Assembly (NCBI GenBank): GCA_005784505.1
Contig: VCAZ01000018.1
Span: 1,253,816 to 1,317,815 of the forward strand
DNA: 64,000 bases
Reading direction: 5' to 3'
From: Bagarius yarrelli
Lineage: Eukaryota; Chordata; Actinopteri; Siluriformes; Sisoridae
Shown: positions 1 to 11,591 of the stretch, one piece after another
How positions within the stretch are numbered: the first letter of the stretch is position 1
Layout of the letters: each line of letters starts with the position of its first letter
The notes under the pieces: model-generated
Databases searched by the model: none
Told to the model about the DNA's origin: nothing
Seen by the model: only the letters and a program-made list of their open reading frames with translations
Made by a program: the position numbers and the translations under genes

Positions 1-616
1 GTCGTGGTGTAGTAGGGGTGGTGTCATATTTCTTTTCTCTTTTTCAAGGGCCAAGTGGAAGGGGTAGGCATAGGGGTACAAAATAGACTTGGGATTGGGC
101 CTTAGTCTGATCTAGAACTCTAGTGTGCAGAGAAATCGACTCTTAATCACACTATTTGTTTTGGCTTGCGTCTTTTTGGTAGTAACATGCTAGTTTCAAG
201 AGAACACAAATATTATGCGAAATGCTTATTTATTATTCCGCAAAACTCCTTTCAAGTATTTGGCAGTTCCCACGTGGTTATGCTAACACTGCTTGTATTA
301 GAATTTCAAAATAATATTTTTCTTCTAGTATTTCCATAATTTTTTGTTTCACGATTTATCTTTCTCTCTCACACACTCACACACACACTAAGTGATCACA
401 CACTTATAAAGCTATTAAGTCTGTTTCATAGCCATCTGAATAAAATGCATTTTTAAAACAACCACATTAAATATTTCAAACACGGTAAAATATTAACAAA
501 TGCGAACAGGAAGACAGACGAGATTGTCAATGACATCTACATTATTTGTTTTGTGTTGTAATGTTTTCTTTATTTATCCCTGTATTTTATTTCCTTCGTC
601 TGGTAGAACATAATGT
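1..616. other. Unique AT-rich flank, no gene seen
   Basis: No coding signal and no recognisable transposon. A short impure CA tract lies at about 370-388. The block ends where the 36-bp minisatellite begins. Confidence 0.5.
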
Positions 617-2000
617 TTAGGGGTCTTTATGGAGTTGTTACCTCTGTGGTAGGGGGTCTTTACGGAGGTGTGGCCTCTGTGTTTGTGTGGGTTATGGTAA
701 AGGAGGCGTAACCTTTGTGCTTGTGGGTTATGTTAAAGGTTATGTTTTAGGTAAAGGAAGTGTGGCCTCTGTGCTTGTGGGTTATGGTAAAGAAGGTGTG
801 TCCTATGAGCTTGTCGGTTTTGTTAAGGAGGCATGGCCTCTGTGCTTGTGGGTTATGGTAATGGAGGCGTGGCCTATGAGCTTGTGGGTTTTGGTAAAGG
901 AAGCGTGGCCTCTGTGCTTGTGGGTAATGGTAAAGAAGGCGTGGCCTCCGTGCTTGTGGGTTACGGTAAAGAAGGCGTGGCCTATGTGCTTGTGGGTTTT
1001 GGTAAAGAAGGCGTGGCCTCTGTGCTTGTGGGTTTACGGTAAAGGAGGGCGTGGCCTATGTGCTTGTGGGTTATGGTAAAGAAGGCGTGGCCTCTGTGCT
1101 TGTTGGTTTACGATGAAGGAGGGGTGGCCTTTGTGTTTGTGGGTTTATGGTAAAGAAGGCGTGGCCTCTGTGCTTGTGGGTTTACGGTAAAGGAGGGGGT
1201 GGCCTATGTGCTTGTGGGTTACGGTAAAGAAGGCATGGCCTTTGTGCTTTTGGGTTATGTTTAAAGAAGGCGTGGCCTCTGGTGCTTGTGGGTACTTGGG
1301 TAAAGGGGGGTGGCCTATGTGCTTTGTGGTTTATGGTAAAGAAGGCGTGGCCTCTGTGCTTGTGGGTTACGGTAAAGGAGGGGTGGCCTATGTGCTTGTG
1401 GGTTACGGTAAAGAAGGCGTGGCCTCTGTGCTTGTTGGTTACGATGGTAAGGAGGGGAGTGGCCTTTGTGTGTTTGTGGGTTATGGTAAAGAAGGGGGCG
1501 TGGCCTCTGTGCTTGTGGGTTACGGTAAAGGAGGGGTGGCCTATGTTGCTTGTGGGTTACGGTAAAGAAGGCGTGGCCTATGTGCTTGTGGGTTATGGTA
1601 AAGAAGGCGTGGCCTCTGTGCTTGTGGGTTACGGTAAAGAAGGCGTGGCCTATGTGCTTGTGGGTTATGGTAAAGGAGGCGTGGCCTCTGTGCTTGCTTG
1701 TTGGTTTACGATGAAGGAGGGGTGGCCTTTGTGTTTGTGGGTTATGGTAAAGAAGGCGTGGGCCTCTGTGCTTGTGGGTTACGGTAAAGGAGGGGTGGCC
1801 TATGTGCTTGTGGGTTACGGTAAAGAAGGCATGGCCTTTGTGCTTTTGGTTATGTTAAAGAAGGCGTGGCCTCCGTGCTTGTGGGTTACGGTAAAGAAGG
1901 CGTGGCCTATGAGCTTGTGGGTTTTGGTAAAGGAAGCATGGCCTCTGTGCTTGTGGGTTACGGTAAAGTAGGCGTGGCCTTTGTGCTTGTGGGTTTTGGT
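617..2000 (+). repeat. 36-bp minisatellite, about 38 copies
   Basis: The unit reads roughly GTGGCCTCTGTGCTTGTGGG followed by TTAYGGTAAAGAAGGC. Units alternate between a CCTCTG and a CCTATG version, giving a 72-bp dimer. A longer pattern is also visible: the variant CGATGAAGGAGGGGTGGCC occurs at 1111 and 1709, with a relative at 1442, each time followed by similar neighbouring units. Because 36 is a multiple of 3, several frames stay open and give 12-residue repeats of the GKEGVASVLVGY or KKAWPLCLWVMV type. Scattered 1-base insertions break these frames and no start context or splice signal supports them, so I treat the block as noncoding satellite. The first units (617-690) and last units are the most degenerate, as expected for array edges. 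Confidence 0.95.
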
Positions 2001-4230
2001 TGAACATAGTTGTTACCTTGCTGTCCATTGGAGGGTCAGGAAGTCCTCAAATTTTATTAAAAATAGTATAGTGTGTTCCGGAGATGAAAGAAAGCCTTCT
2101 GCTCCTGGAGGACCACCAAGCCGAGTAAATAATGACAGACTTTTTTATTTTCTCTTTAAACCAGTGTTAGTGTGTATTTTTTCCTGTGTGGTAAGCGAGT
2201 GGCAATGTGCTGGGAAAGCAATAACATGTCCTTGGTCTGCTAAAACACTGCCAAGCTTAGAAAAAACAAGTGACCGGATATTAGTGTGAATGGGCTAATG
2301 CTGACAGAAAAAAAAAACATTCTGGGAGAACGACAGGAAGTGCAGATGGGTTTAGTTGTACAACATTTGAATATAAAGTGGTTCTAAATAGTGCATCAAC
2401 TACTAAAGGTTACTGCGGTTACCGGGCGTGTTAGTAGGTGGGGTAGATTTACAAATGTTATAGTGACTTTCAATCAGATTTGCCCTTTAAGATAAGCGTA
2501 GCGTTGTTTTGCCGTGCTAATCTTTTTCCAGTAGATGAGCCTAAACAAGAAACGTGTTTCATTCCGAGGCGTTTTTGTTGGATTTCGGCTCCAGAGAGGG
2601 CACGAACCGTGAACTCAATTTATCCGCATGCCATTTCTAACATCAACAACATGGAGATTTTTAATGAACTTTGGTCATGCTTAAATGCATCGCAAATGCC
2701 AGGGTAATTCTTAGGCTTTAAAAAAAAACTGGAATAGCAAACTTCATCTTCATGGCTTGCTTGTTTGCCCTGTCTTAAAACACGACTGTGTGTAGATAGA
2801 TGTGTGTGTGTGTTTGTTTAAGTAGTGGGGAGAATAAAAAAAATAACGGGAAGCAGTAGTAACATATTTACAAAGTCATTACAGGGGTCCCACGGTCACC
2901 GCACACCAAGAAGCTTTATTCGAGGCTCTCGGACCACCAGACAGCGCCGATCAATCGGATGAGTAAACGACTAACATCACTCAGCGCTCTAACCCTTTTC
3001 CTTTCCCTGGAGTCGAGCTTAACGCTGATCTGATATTCGGGCGGGAGAGAGAATAAAAATGAATCCGAGCGTTCAGCCGAATTAATGAGGCTGCCAAAAA
3101 CGCCTTAGACCTCTTAAGCAATGGCCTATTCGGCGATTCCAGGCGGAGATAAGCCGGCACACACACACACACACACACACACACGTATGAAGAAAAGGAA
3201 AAAAAAAGAAGACAGAACATGCGCGAGTGCCAACGGTTAAACAATATGAATCGACGTTGTCTGGGAGAATCGCTTAATGATGATAAAGTGCAAACGGAGG
3301 CATTAGGATCCGCCCACGTGTAATCCGCCAAGCACCTCTGCGCTGGCCTCCGGCGGCCGACGATCCTCCAAGAACAAAATTGGGTCTCATGTCTGATGCA
3401 AATGACTTGGCATAAAGGGAAAGGTCTTTCAAATCTACTCTTTATCACACATCTGATCATGACATTATTCATAAACAGCACATAGTCGTTATGTCCGCTG
3501 TCTAGAACTTTGTTTTAAGTCGGTTTGACTCTTTGCCGTTACGAACAAATTATATATATCCCAGTGTTTGAAATGTGACGCAACATTCACATCTATTTTC
3601 ATTTGCACTTCAAAAAATAAATACCCCGCCACCAGGAACGTTTGATGTGCGATGGAGGTGTTTATTCATGACCATGAAATGCAGGCGCTCTTCAAAAAGG
3701 CTTCGTGGCCCGAGCAAACGCCAGCTAGTGTTGCTAATTGCAGATCACAGCTCTGTTGATGAATATGCATCAAGTCTCTCTCTCCCTCTCTCTCTCTTTC
3801 TCGCTGCAGTTGCTGTCGTGTGCTTTAATACGCCTCTGTCATTAGCGCTTCTTACGCTGTTTGCATCCCGAGAAGAGTCTTGTAAAAGAAATCTCTAAAA
3901 TATGCACTACAGATTCATTTGGTAGCGATGCTTCAAAGCTGACTTAAGTCTCAGTTAGCAATGCATGCAAACTTTTATGCAAAAATAATCTGTATACTAT
4001 TTTAGCTTTAACTGTATGAGCTAGCCGTTGTGGGTATTGTCGCTAGTAACAATTTACACGATTGAAGAAAACCTTTAAGGAAGGCGTGTGGGATTGGGGG
4101 TAATTGGTTTTCAGTTGAACCGATCTTCTTTCTAGAATCTTCTAAAACAGATTTAAGGTTACAGCAGTTTTATTAACTTTAGTAATTTCACTTTTTTGTT
4201 GACCGCTTGTAATTACTTAATTAGTATCGT
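2001..4230. other. Unique DNA with a possible conserved noncoding block
   Basis: No gene is recognised. A CA microsatellite lies at 3158-3184. Positions 2880-3560 are richer in GC and CpG than the surroundings, contain several TAAT-type words and carry no repeat other than the CA tract. They could be a regulatory element upstream of lsamp, but this is inference only. The open frame on the minus strand at 2981-3481 crosses the CA tract and looks spurious. A short TC tract lies at 3775-3802. Confidence 0.4.
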
Positions 4231-4386
4231 CAGTACATTTACAGCATTTGGCAGACGCCCTAATTAAGCAATTGGGAGTTAAGGGCCTTGCTTAGGGGCC
4301 CAACAGTTGTGACTTTGTGGAGCTGGGAATCAAACCCACAATCTTCGGGTTGGTAGTCCAACACCATAACCATGAGCCACCACTTT
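4231..4386 (-). mobile_element. tRNA-headed SINE (type A), minus strand
   Basis: Read on the minus strand, the copy starts with a tRNA-like head (GTGGCTCATGGTTATGGTGT, then a B-box-like GGGTTTGATTCCCAGC). Next comes the body GGGCCCCTAAGCAAGGCCCT, and it ends in the tail GGGCGTCTGCCAAATGCTGT. About 25 relatives occur in this window. The tail resembles the 3' end of fish L2/RSg-1-type LINEs, the usual retrotransposition partner of such SINEs. Confidence 0.9.
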
Positions 4387-5204
4387 GCACCAGTAGAGTC
4401 AGTAGAGTTGATAATCGATTTTGCCAATATTTTCCCCAATATTTATCAAATACAGTAATTTTATGTAAAGTAACTTGATTTGCCTTGATTCATGTTCTGC
4501 ATTTATATTTGTGTAGAAATAAAATGTTCTGTTTGCTATAAAGTAAAATAAACAGTATTGACGAAAGTTTATGCTCGTTCAGTACAGTACAGTACTGTTA
4601 TCATTGTGTTAATAGAGGAAGTTAAACAATCAATATTGATTACAGAGTAATATTGATCCTGCAAATCGTTATCGCTTACATCAACATGCAAATAATCTGC
4701 CCAAGTTCTAAAAAAAAAAATCAATATCAGTGCATCTGTAAACATCAGTGATTTCACGCTGTAAGAGTTCGATTTTAACTATTGTTACCCCGCAGCTGAT
4801 TTCAATTCAAACAAATGAGCTTCCAAACTCAACGTCCCACACATTTGTCCTCATTTTGAACTGCATCAGCCATCTTGGTCTGTCAACGATCCTCTTCGCT
4901 GCGGGAGCCTTGTGAAATATTCATCACACGATGTTTTCTGTCAATCTTTTTTTTCTTTTTTTTAAAGACTCGATTGAGATCCATTTCCAGCTTCCCTCCA
5001 TTTTTGCTGATGAAGGAGGAAAAAGTAGCTCTGCTGTTTTTCACCCACTCATTTGTTTTAGTAGTTTTGCCTTTCCTGGGTAAGATAGTATGGCCTAATT
5101 TTTGAGGGGTGTAAATGCATCCATGCGGTACATCACTGACTTAAGCTTAAGAGTCCATGGTTCTGTCTACGCATTTACCCTGGTGCAGTTATTTAAATGT
5201 AAAA
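4387..5204. other. Unique AT-rich stretch
   Basis: No gene or transposon is recognised. Short A and T runs break up the sequence. The small open frames here have no coding character. Confidence 0.4.
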
Positions 5205-5452
5205 TGTAAATTTCTTTATTTTGTCACAGATACTTTTTTACAGTACAGTGAAATTCTTTTTTCGCATATACCATCTTAGTAAGTTGGGGGTCAGAGCACA
5301 GGGTCAGCTATGATTTAGCGCCCTTGGAGCAGGAAGGGTTAAAGGTCTTGCCCAAGGACGTAACAAGTGGTTGGCTTGCCGGTGGTTGGCTTGCCGGTGG
5401 TGGGGCTTGAACCCAGGTCTTGGCGCTTAACCATTTGAGCCTCCACTACCCC
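5205..5452 (-). mobile_element. SINE type B, minus strand, with internal duplication
   Basis: This is a second SINE type, sharing a tRNA-like head but with a different body. Its signature on the plus strand is CAGGGTCAGCTATGATTTAG followed by GCCCTTGGAGCAGGAAGGGT, and it ends at the left in TTTGTCACA. The 15-16 base segment GTGGTTGGCTTGCCG is repeated directly at about 5370-5400. Relatives lie at 15245, 18016, 39783, 46638, 54732 and 58495. Confidence 0.8.
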
Positions 5453-6735
5453 TTTTTGTAAGAATTAAGACTAATAAAGACTAATAATTCAAGAGTTTGA
5501 GTTCGATATTTAGAGAATTTGGATGCCCAGCCATTCTTTGCTTTGTGGCCTTTTTTTGTCCCTATTAGTTTAATGCCTTTGCATTGAAGCCCTTAAATAA
5601 AGTACCCCCAAGGAGGCCCCTTAGAATTGAGGCTAGTTTATAGAGGGTCAAAATCTGTACATAAGATCCCAGGAAGAATCTTTCACATGTTTGTGTACAA
5701 AAATATAATGAAGAAGTCAGCTAGCTGCACTTCTACTTAAATGTTTACAGCTCGAGCAAGCGAGTTCTAAATGCTGGTCCTGGACATGGTGTTGTATAAA
5801 AATCTGCAAAATGCGACAATGCTTTCTTCACAGCGAGGCGTTTGCTCGTCTTCACTTCTTCCAGAACCCCATGGGCAGTCTCAAAGACACACGATCGCAC
5901 ACAAACCGACACAAACAGCGGTAATCAAATACCTGCTGTGTTCTTTTCCCCTCGTTTGTCAAAGAGAAGAGAATCATCGAACGTGTGTCAAAGTCTGCAA
6001 TTTGCAGCAAGTTATAATTGGCCACAGACTTCTAACTGTCAACAATCTGTCAAAGAAACAGCACCAGTTTCGAGAGCGCTGCTTTTCGAACACACTGAAT
6101 TTAATTTCAATCAGCATGCATTGTGAGCTTCCAAGGGTTACCAGTGCAAAGCTGCACAGGAAGCCATGCAAATTATCGCCTTCTACTCAAGTGCTCTCTC
6201 GCTTTCCATAACAAATAAGATCTGCCTCCGTATAAAAGCGAGAGACGCGTGACACTGCAAATTACATACAAACGGCTTACCAGTTATTATCCTTTTCACC
6301 TGTATGACTGTGGGGCGGGGAATTGAATCAACCAGAAAATGTTTCTAATGTGCACTTATTTAAATACAAGCGCCACTGAAACCATGATTGGCTGACGCTC
6401 TGCAAACTCAGCTCTATTACCTCTGGGAAAATTGAAGGTTATGCTCCTAGAGAAAAATTCTAACAGCTTTAGACCATCAAGAAAAAATGTTGTGTATGGA
6501 TATGACAAAGCCATGTCAGCAAAAGTTATATGGGTGCCAACAAGTTTTCAGTGGTTAACAAAAACTGCAAGGTTTGGATTCTGGAAAGCCTGGGCTGAAT
6601 TGGTGGCTTTTTGTGTGTGGTATTACATGGGATTTTGTTTGAAGTGGGGAATGATTTATGTGTAAATATGGTAAAGTGAAAGCAGCCATGGCTGGGTAGC
6701 CATTGATAGGCAAGTGCCTAACATCAGCAGTTTAT
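5453..6735. other. Unique DNA, possible noncoding element at 5770-6250
   Basis: No gene is recognised. Open frames run on both strands across 5770-6210, which is more typical of constrained or GC-moderate noncoding DNA than of a gene. I saw no splice-bounded exon. Confidence 0.35.
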
Positions 6736-6858
6736 ACATTTGCATTTACAATCCTGGCATTTGGCAGATGCCCTTATTTAGAGCAACATTTATTTCATGA
6801 AACAAACCTAACAGTTAAGGGTCATGGGCATTGCTCAGGGGCCCAGCAGTAAGGACCT
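6736..6858 (-). mobile_element. SINE type A fragment, minus strand
   Basis: The tail (CCTGGCATTTGGCAGATGCC) and the body (GCTCAGGGGCCCAGCAGTAA) are present. The tRNA-like head is missing, so the copy is 5'-truncated. Confidence 0.8.
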
Positions 6859-8885
6859 TATAAAATTGAAAAAGTCCATTTTAATCAAGACTAGCAGGAA
6901 TTAGGCATGTTAGAGCAAGAGAAGCATGAGACTGTGTGGAAAATGAACCAGCAACACAACATCTAATGGTCGCTGTTAAATGAATAGACTCTATATGTGT
7001 AATGCTCCTGCAAGAAGATATCTCCCAACCAATTTACAACCGTGATGGTCAAGTAAAATTATTTTGGGAAAAGAAAGCTGTAGTACAGCTTTCAGATGTA
7101 GGTTCTTCCTTATGCAAGAAACCAGAAGGTTTTACTCGTCTATACTTGAATAGCAGGCTCGTGCTGGGGTGCAATGGGAGCTATAGCAATTGCTATAAAA
7201 AAAATGTAGCAAATGGGCTGAAGATAGCTTTGCTTTGCTTTCAAATATGGTTTAAAATATGATATGCGCCCAGAATGCCAAGTGCCCACTTGAAACAAGC
7301 CAATGAATTGCAGAAAATCAAGGTAACCCCTTGTCCTTCGGTTTCGGGAATAGGCAAGAGAATTGTTGACCTGTACAAATACAAAGACATACAATCTAAC
7401 AAATCTTATGCTTAAGTACTAATAAAGTAACAGTAATATGTTAAGAAACAAATCCAAAGACTTATTATGCTTTTAAGTAAGATTTGTTAGATTGTGGCTT
7501 ATGGTGCAGTGGACCTTTCCAAAGCTTTTTAATCAGGTTGCAGTCAGGGACACTAGGTCCCCTAGTTTGTCCTATGCAATTGTTTGCTTCTAACATGTCC
7601 ATTTTTTTTTTTATTACCAAGAAAATTCTCTCGGATAGAGATGAATCTTATATATTGGAAATCTTTAACTTATGAAATTATAGATTTACTTTTACAGGAT
7701 TTGTCTTCTTTATCCGGAAAAACGTACAAAATGTGCTTTGAGTATCAATGACTTGGTCAATACTAACTTGCTAACCAAGTTTCTCAAATGTGTCTTGAAA
7801 ACAGTGACTTAGCTGATCTAACAGTGATGGAAAGGTCATTTTACCACTTAGGTGCCAAAACAGAGAGGTTTTGGTGCAGACCCAAATTGTATCCTGGGGG
7901 GCAGTGGGACCAGTTGGGCTCCTCAGTTAAGCAGTAATTCCACCCTAAAAAGATATAGTTTCTGGTTTACACCTTGCGTTTCAGACCCAGTTTTTTCGGG
8001 CTGTGTTTGAAAAATCTTTCAAAATACACTAAATTACTCATAGACCATACAAAGCAAAATTTTCTAGACATAGTGTCCCTACCACCCATGCAGGTATTCA
8101 GTTATATTTATCTTCTTTGGAGGTTCTATCTTCTTCCTAGATTTGCTTTTTGAAGGTTTTTTGAAAGTTATTTGAAGACTATGAATCTTTCAGAGAGCTC
8201 AGTTTGGTATTCTATCACGAGCATGAGGTTATGGGTCTTGATGTGGAAAGAAAGCACCTGCTTCAGGGCCAATTTCCAATCTGTAGGCTCGCATCTTTGG
8301 AGTGCCCTCTCGAGCCTCTCTATCAATTGCACAAACCAGTGCAGAAATGCAAGTGTAGTCGGCTTTGAGAAAATGCAAGCAAATCCCATCTGTTCTCTCA
8401 TCCGTTTACCTCGCACGCATTTCTGACACTTTGCCGTGTCATCTGGAGACGCCACGAATTGCCAACTGTTGCAAGTGCCAGGACTACAGATGTTTTTTGT
8501 GACGCTTTAGCCCTTTTCCTGCTTACACAGGCCAATTGAGGTGTAGGCCAGGCATTTCTCGATCTTCAGTTCAAGTCAATTACCGAATATTTATTGCACA
8601 GTTTATCTTTGTAACCCTTTATGCCAAAGATCAAGGTGGACTCCTTCTTTTAAACCGAATTTTATTTTTCTGCGCAAACAACTCATTTGTCAGCTTTTGT
8701 GGTGCAAAAACTTACTTTTAAAACGTTTTCTCATCTCACTGAATGCACAATGACATGCACGGATTCGTTTTAATTGTATTAGTTTCTCATAACAGCCACA
8801 ATAAATATAATATATATAATATATGCTTATAACTGTTTATAACAAAACTGATATAATTGCAGTTTGTCAGTCAGAGTTTAAATTT
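6859..8885. other. Unique AT-rich DNA, possible noncoding element at 8160-8720
   Basis: No gene is recognised. Positions 8160-8460 are open on both strands at once (about 84 and 95 codons, the minus-strand one beginning with GTG). Without splice sites or a recognisable domain I do not call either. The block is a candidate for comparison with other fish. Confidence 0.35.
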
Positions 8886-8969
8886 GCCCTTAATCAGAGT
8901 AACCTACATTTATTTCTGTTTTATCCAACTGAGTAGTTAAGGCGTAAGGGCCTCGCTCAGGTGCTAAAG
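8886..8969 (-). mobile_element. SINE type A fragment, minus strand
   Basis: Only the tail and body remain: GAGTAACCTACATTTATTTC, then AAGGGCCTCGCTCAGG. The fragment is cut off by the TCTA microsatellite that follows directly. Confidence 0.65.
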
Positions 8970-8970
8970 G

Positions 8971-9082
8971 TATCTATCTATCTCTCTGTTTGTCTGTCTA
9001 TCTATCTATCTGTCTATCTATCTATCTATCTATCTATCTGTCTGTTGCAATGTGCCAATAGGATCTATCTATCTATCTATCT
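8971..9082 (+). repeat. TCTA/TCTG tetranucleotide microsatellite
   Basis: TATC units with interspersed TGTC run from 8971 to 9046. After a 15-base interruption, pure TATC units resume until 9082. The array lies exactly between two SINE pieces of opposite orientation. Confidence 0.95.
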
Positions 9083-9270
9083 GGTAGCGCAGTGATTAAA
9101 ATGTTAAACTGCTAATAGGAAGAGTGGGGTTCGATTTCCTGCATTACCAAGTTGCCACTGTTGGGCCCCTAAGCAAGGCCCTTAATCCCCAATTGCTCAG
9201 TTGTATGAATGGAAAATGTAAATCGCTCTAGATTAGTTCATCTGCCAAATCCCACAAATGTAAATGTATT
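9083..9270 (+). mobile_element. SINE type A, near full length
   Basis: The head is GTAGCGCAGTGATTAAAATG with the B-box-like GGGGTTCGATTTCC. The body contains TGGGCCCCTAAGCAAGGCCC, and the tail is CGCTCTAGATTAGTTCATCT ending in AAATGTAAATGT. Confidence 0.9.
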
Positions 9271-9990
9271 TTGTTAGTTAAGAGCTATAGCATTTTATTC
9301 ATGAAAGCGTTTAAACTGTTAACGTTTTTTTCCCTGCCGAAATTCTTATCAACTGAAGGGGAAAGAAGGTGGGGATGTACGTTTGCCAAATATTTCTTTT
9401 TTTTTTGATTGACATGGTTTTCCACCTGTTTAAAATAGCCATTAAAAAATTGGGAGTCACTACTTTATCCTCCATGCATGCACAATATCCTCCAAGGCTC
9501 CATGGATTTGTAATCCCGTTGATTATTCATCTTCTTAAAAGATGATTTGTATAGGTCCGGTAAAGCAAGCTGCGAAACTATTAGATGCTGAACAAACATA
9601 ATGCACTACTTTAATTGCTGTTTGCACCATCGGTTTCAGGAGACAGCGGTTATACGAGGCCCTGTTTCATAAAATTGTGATTTATTAGGGCGTAAATTTT
9701 ATTTGTTTCATGAACGCTAACGAACAAGCGTGTGGTGTCGGAGAGCGGAGGGGAATATGATTTAAGTCGGGAGGAATTTAGACTGAAATAGTCGGCTTAA
9801 ACTGTTAATACTGTTCCAATAAAAACCGTCATAAAAAAAAGCATTATAAGTGTGTGTGTTTGTGTGTGTGTTAATAAACATTGCTTTTCTTACTGAGTCG
9901 TTAGTCAGTGTTTAAAGTCTTCGCAGATTGTCATGCATTACTAACACGGTATGAAACATCCATTGGGACAAATTTGTCGTTGTTGATGGG
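9271..9990. other. Unique DNA
   Basis: No gene is recognised. Positions 9580-9740 are free of repeats and somewhat richer in GC; they are a weak candidate noncoding element. A short GT tract lies at 9850-9871. Confidence 0.35.
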
Positions 9991-10118
9991 ACATATTGAG
10001 AGATGAAATGGGGGACAGAAAGGGGAGTGGGACTGGAAAGGAACATGAACATGGGACGCAATCGAACACGGGACACGCTGGAGCGCTGGTGTCTTGGCCC
10101 ACTACACCTTGGCGCCAG
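9991..10118 (-). mobile_element. tRNA-headed SINE of a third family, minus strand
   Basis: Read on the minus strand there is an A-box-like GGCGCCAAGGTGTAGTGGGC, then the B-box-like GTGTTCGATTGCGTCCC. A body rich in CTTTCC and TCTGTCCCCCATTTCATCTC follows. A relative lies at 59818-59940. The body differs from types A and B. Confidence 0.65.
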
Positions 10119-10515
10119 CCCACAGTTGGTTTGGTTTTTTTGACATTCCTGTCCAAATCGGGGGACGGAGCTATAAAGCCACATCTTGTGTTTTTTATGC
10201 CTATTGTAATCAGCCATGTTGTTGACTCCTCATCCTCATACCGCACCCACCAACTTTCAAATCAAAACGAAACCACCAAATCAAAAAGCTGCGATTGATT
10301 CGAGACCCTCTATCAGTCTAGAGGTTAAAGCTGGACAGGATGATTTTGAAGGATTGTTATAAATCAATCTCGTATTGTAGAACTAGTCATTGATCTGTAA
10401 CTCTGAATCAGAACCTATAAAATGTAACCTTGGATCTCCCGATAGAAGCGTTTTAATTACTGGCCCTGAAGTGAGATCTCTATAAATGTTGCAATATTTA
10501 AAGATATTTCAATTT

Positions 10516-10698
10516 TGTGGGGAAGGTGTTGGACTGCCAACCCAGATTGTGGGTTCGATTCCTAGCTTTACCAAGCCACCACTGCTGGGCCCCTGAGCAA
10601 GTCCCTTAACCCCCAATGGCTCAGTTGTATAAATAATATAGATGTAAGTCGCTCTGGATAAGGGTGTCTACCAAATGCTGTAAATATAAATGTAAATG
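10516..10698 (+). mobile_element. SINE type A
   Basis: The head is partly lost, beginning at GGAAGGTGTTGGACTGCC. The B-box GTGGGTTCGATTCC, the body CTGGGCCCCTGAGCAAGTCC and the full tail GTCGCTCTGGATAAGGGTGT with AAATATAAATGTAAAT are all present. Confidence 0.92.
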
Positions 10699-11050
10699 AT
10701 TGTATTAATGGAGACGATTTAAACTTCGTGTTTCGTATTAATAACATTCTTTTAACCGCAGGGTCATTTGCAAAAGGGTTCTGCCTTTCCATTAATTTTT
10801 AATAAAATAGTGCTTTTGTTCTAACATTTCTGATAGATTGTTTGCACATGACGTCATTGCAGCATTATGGGATACGTCTGAAGGGCAATCGGATGTATAG
10901 TCTGCTTGTTTACGGGCGCCGAATGGACAAAACCTTGAAAAAATAAGAGCTTTTATTGTTGCTCATAAAGAGAAAATTTTCCAAACGAAAAGGTGAAAGT
11001 GGCTTAAAAAACCTGCGTCTGCTGTCCTAAGGGAAGTGGTAGGGCAAAGA
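10699..11050. other. Unique DNA upstream of the promoter
   Basis: No gene or element is recognised. It contains moderately CpG-bearing sequence such as ACGTCATTGCAGCATTATGG, which includes a CRE-like TGACGTCA at about 10849-10856. Its role is unknown. Confidence 0.35.
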
Positions 11051-11113
11051 TTAAGGTCATAATTGGAAGATCAAGGTTCGATTCCCATCACCATCAAGCT
11101 GCCACTGTTGGGC
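11051..11113 (+). mobile_element. SINE type A head fragment
   Basis: This piece holds only the second half of the tRNA-like head, the B-box (AAGGTTCGATTCCCATCACC) and the start of the body (GCCACTGTTGGGCC). The body is then replaced by the 30-bp tandem repeat. Confidence 0.7.
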
Positions 11114-11300
11114 CTTTGTGTCCTTATTAACATAAAGGCAGGGCTTTGTGTCCTTATTAACATGAAGGCGGGGCTTTGTGTCCTTATAAACATGAATGTG
11201 GGGCTTTGTGTCCTTGTTAACATCAAGGTGGGGTTTGTTTTGGGCTTTGTGTTCTCCTTAATGTGAAGGCGGGGCTTTGTGGTCTCCTTAAGGTGAACCT
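11111..11300 (+). repeat. 30-bp promoter-proximal minisatellite, about six copies
   Basis: The unit is GGGCTTTGTGTCCTTATTAA followed by CATGAAGGCG. Four good copies are followed by two diverged ones. The first copy starts at the GGGCC of the SINE body, so the array seems to have grown from the broken SINE edge. It ends about 260 bp upstream of the TATA-like box of lsamp. Open frames here (repeats of the NMKAGLCVLI type) are by-products of a unit divisible by 3. Confidence 0.9.
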
Positions 11301-11559
11301 GAGTGTATAAAATGTTCAAATAGAAATGTGCGGATGCTTTTTATTTATTCGATCTATATATTTTCTTCCCAATTCTAATGTTGGCCTTTCATTTGCATAA
11401 ACTTATTAGCATAAAGGCGCTGATTTTCTCATCTTTGCACAAAATTAACCTTAATAACTTTAAATAAATTAACTTCCCATATCGAGATTAGCATGTTATA
11501 AACGGTTTCGCTTTTATTGCAGTATTTTTCTCAGAATTTTACCAAGACGCAATTATCTT
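11301..11559. promoter_or_regulatory. AT-rich proximal upstream region of lsamp
   Basis: AT-rich sequence lies directly upstream of the CpG-rich block and contains ATTTGCATAA at about 11391, an octamer-like word. No repeat is seen after 11300. It is assigned as proximal promoter by position only. Confidence 0.35.
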
Positions 11560-11591
11560 TATAAAGGCGCGCGCGAGAGCATCTCGTTGCC

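Noticed and set aside
687..1971. Several long plus-strand open frames of up to 229 codons
   Set aside because: They are by-products of a 36-bp tandem unit; frames break at indels and no gene signals surround them.
8168..8455. 95-codon minus-strand frame
   Set aside because: It starts with GTG, overlaps an equally open plus-strand frame and has no recognised domain.
617..11300. CRISPR-like arrays in the tandem repeats
   Set aside because: Units are head-to-tail without unique spacers, and the sequence is vertebrate.
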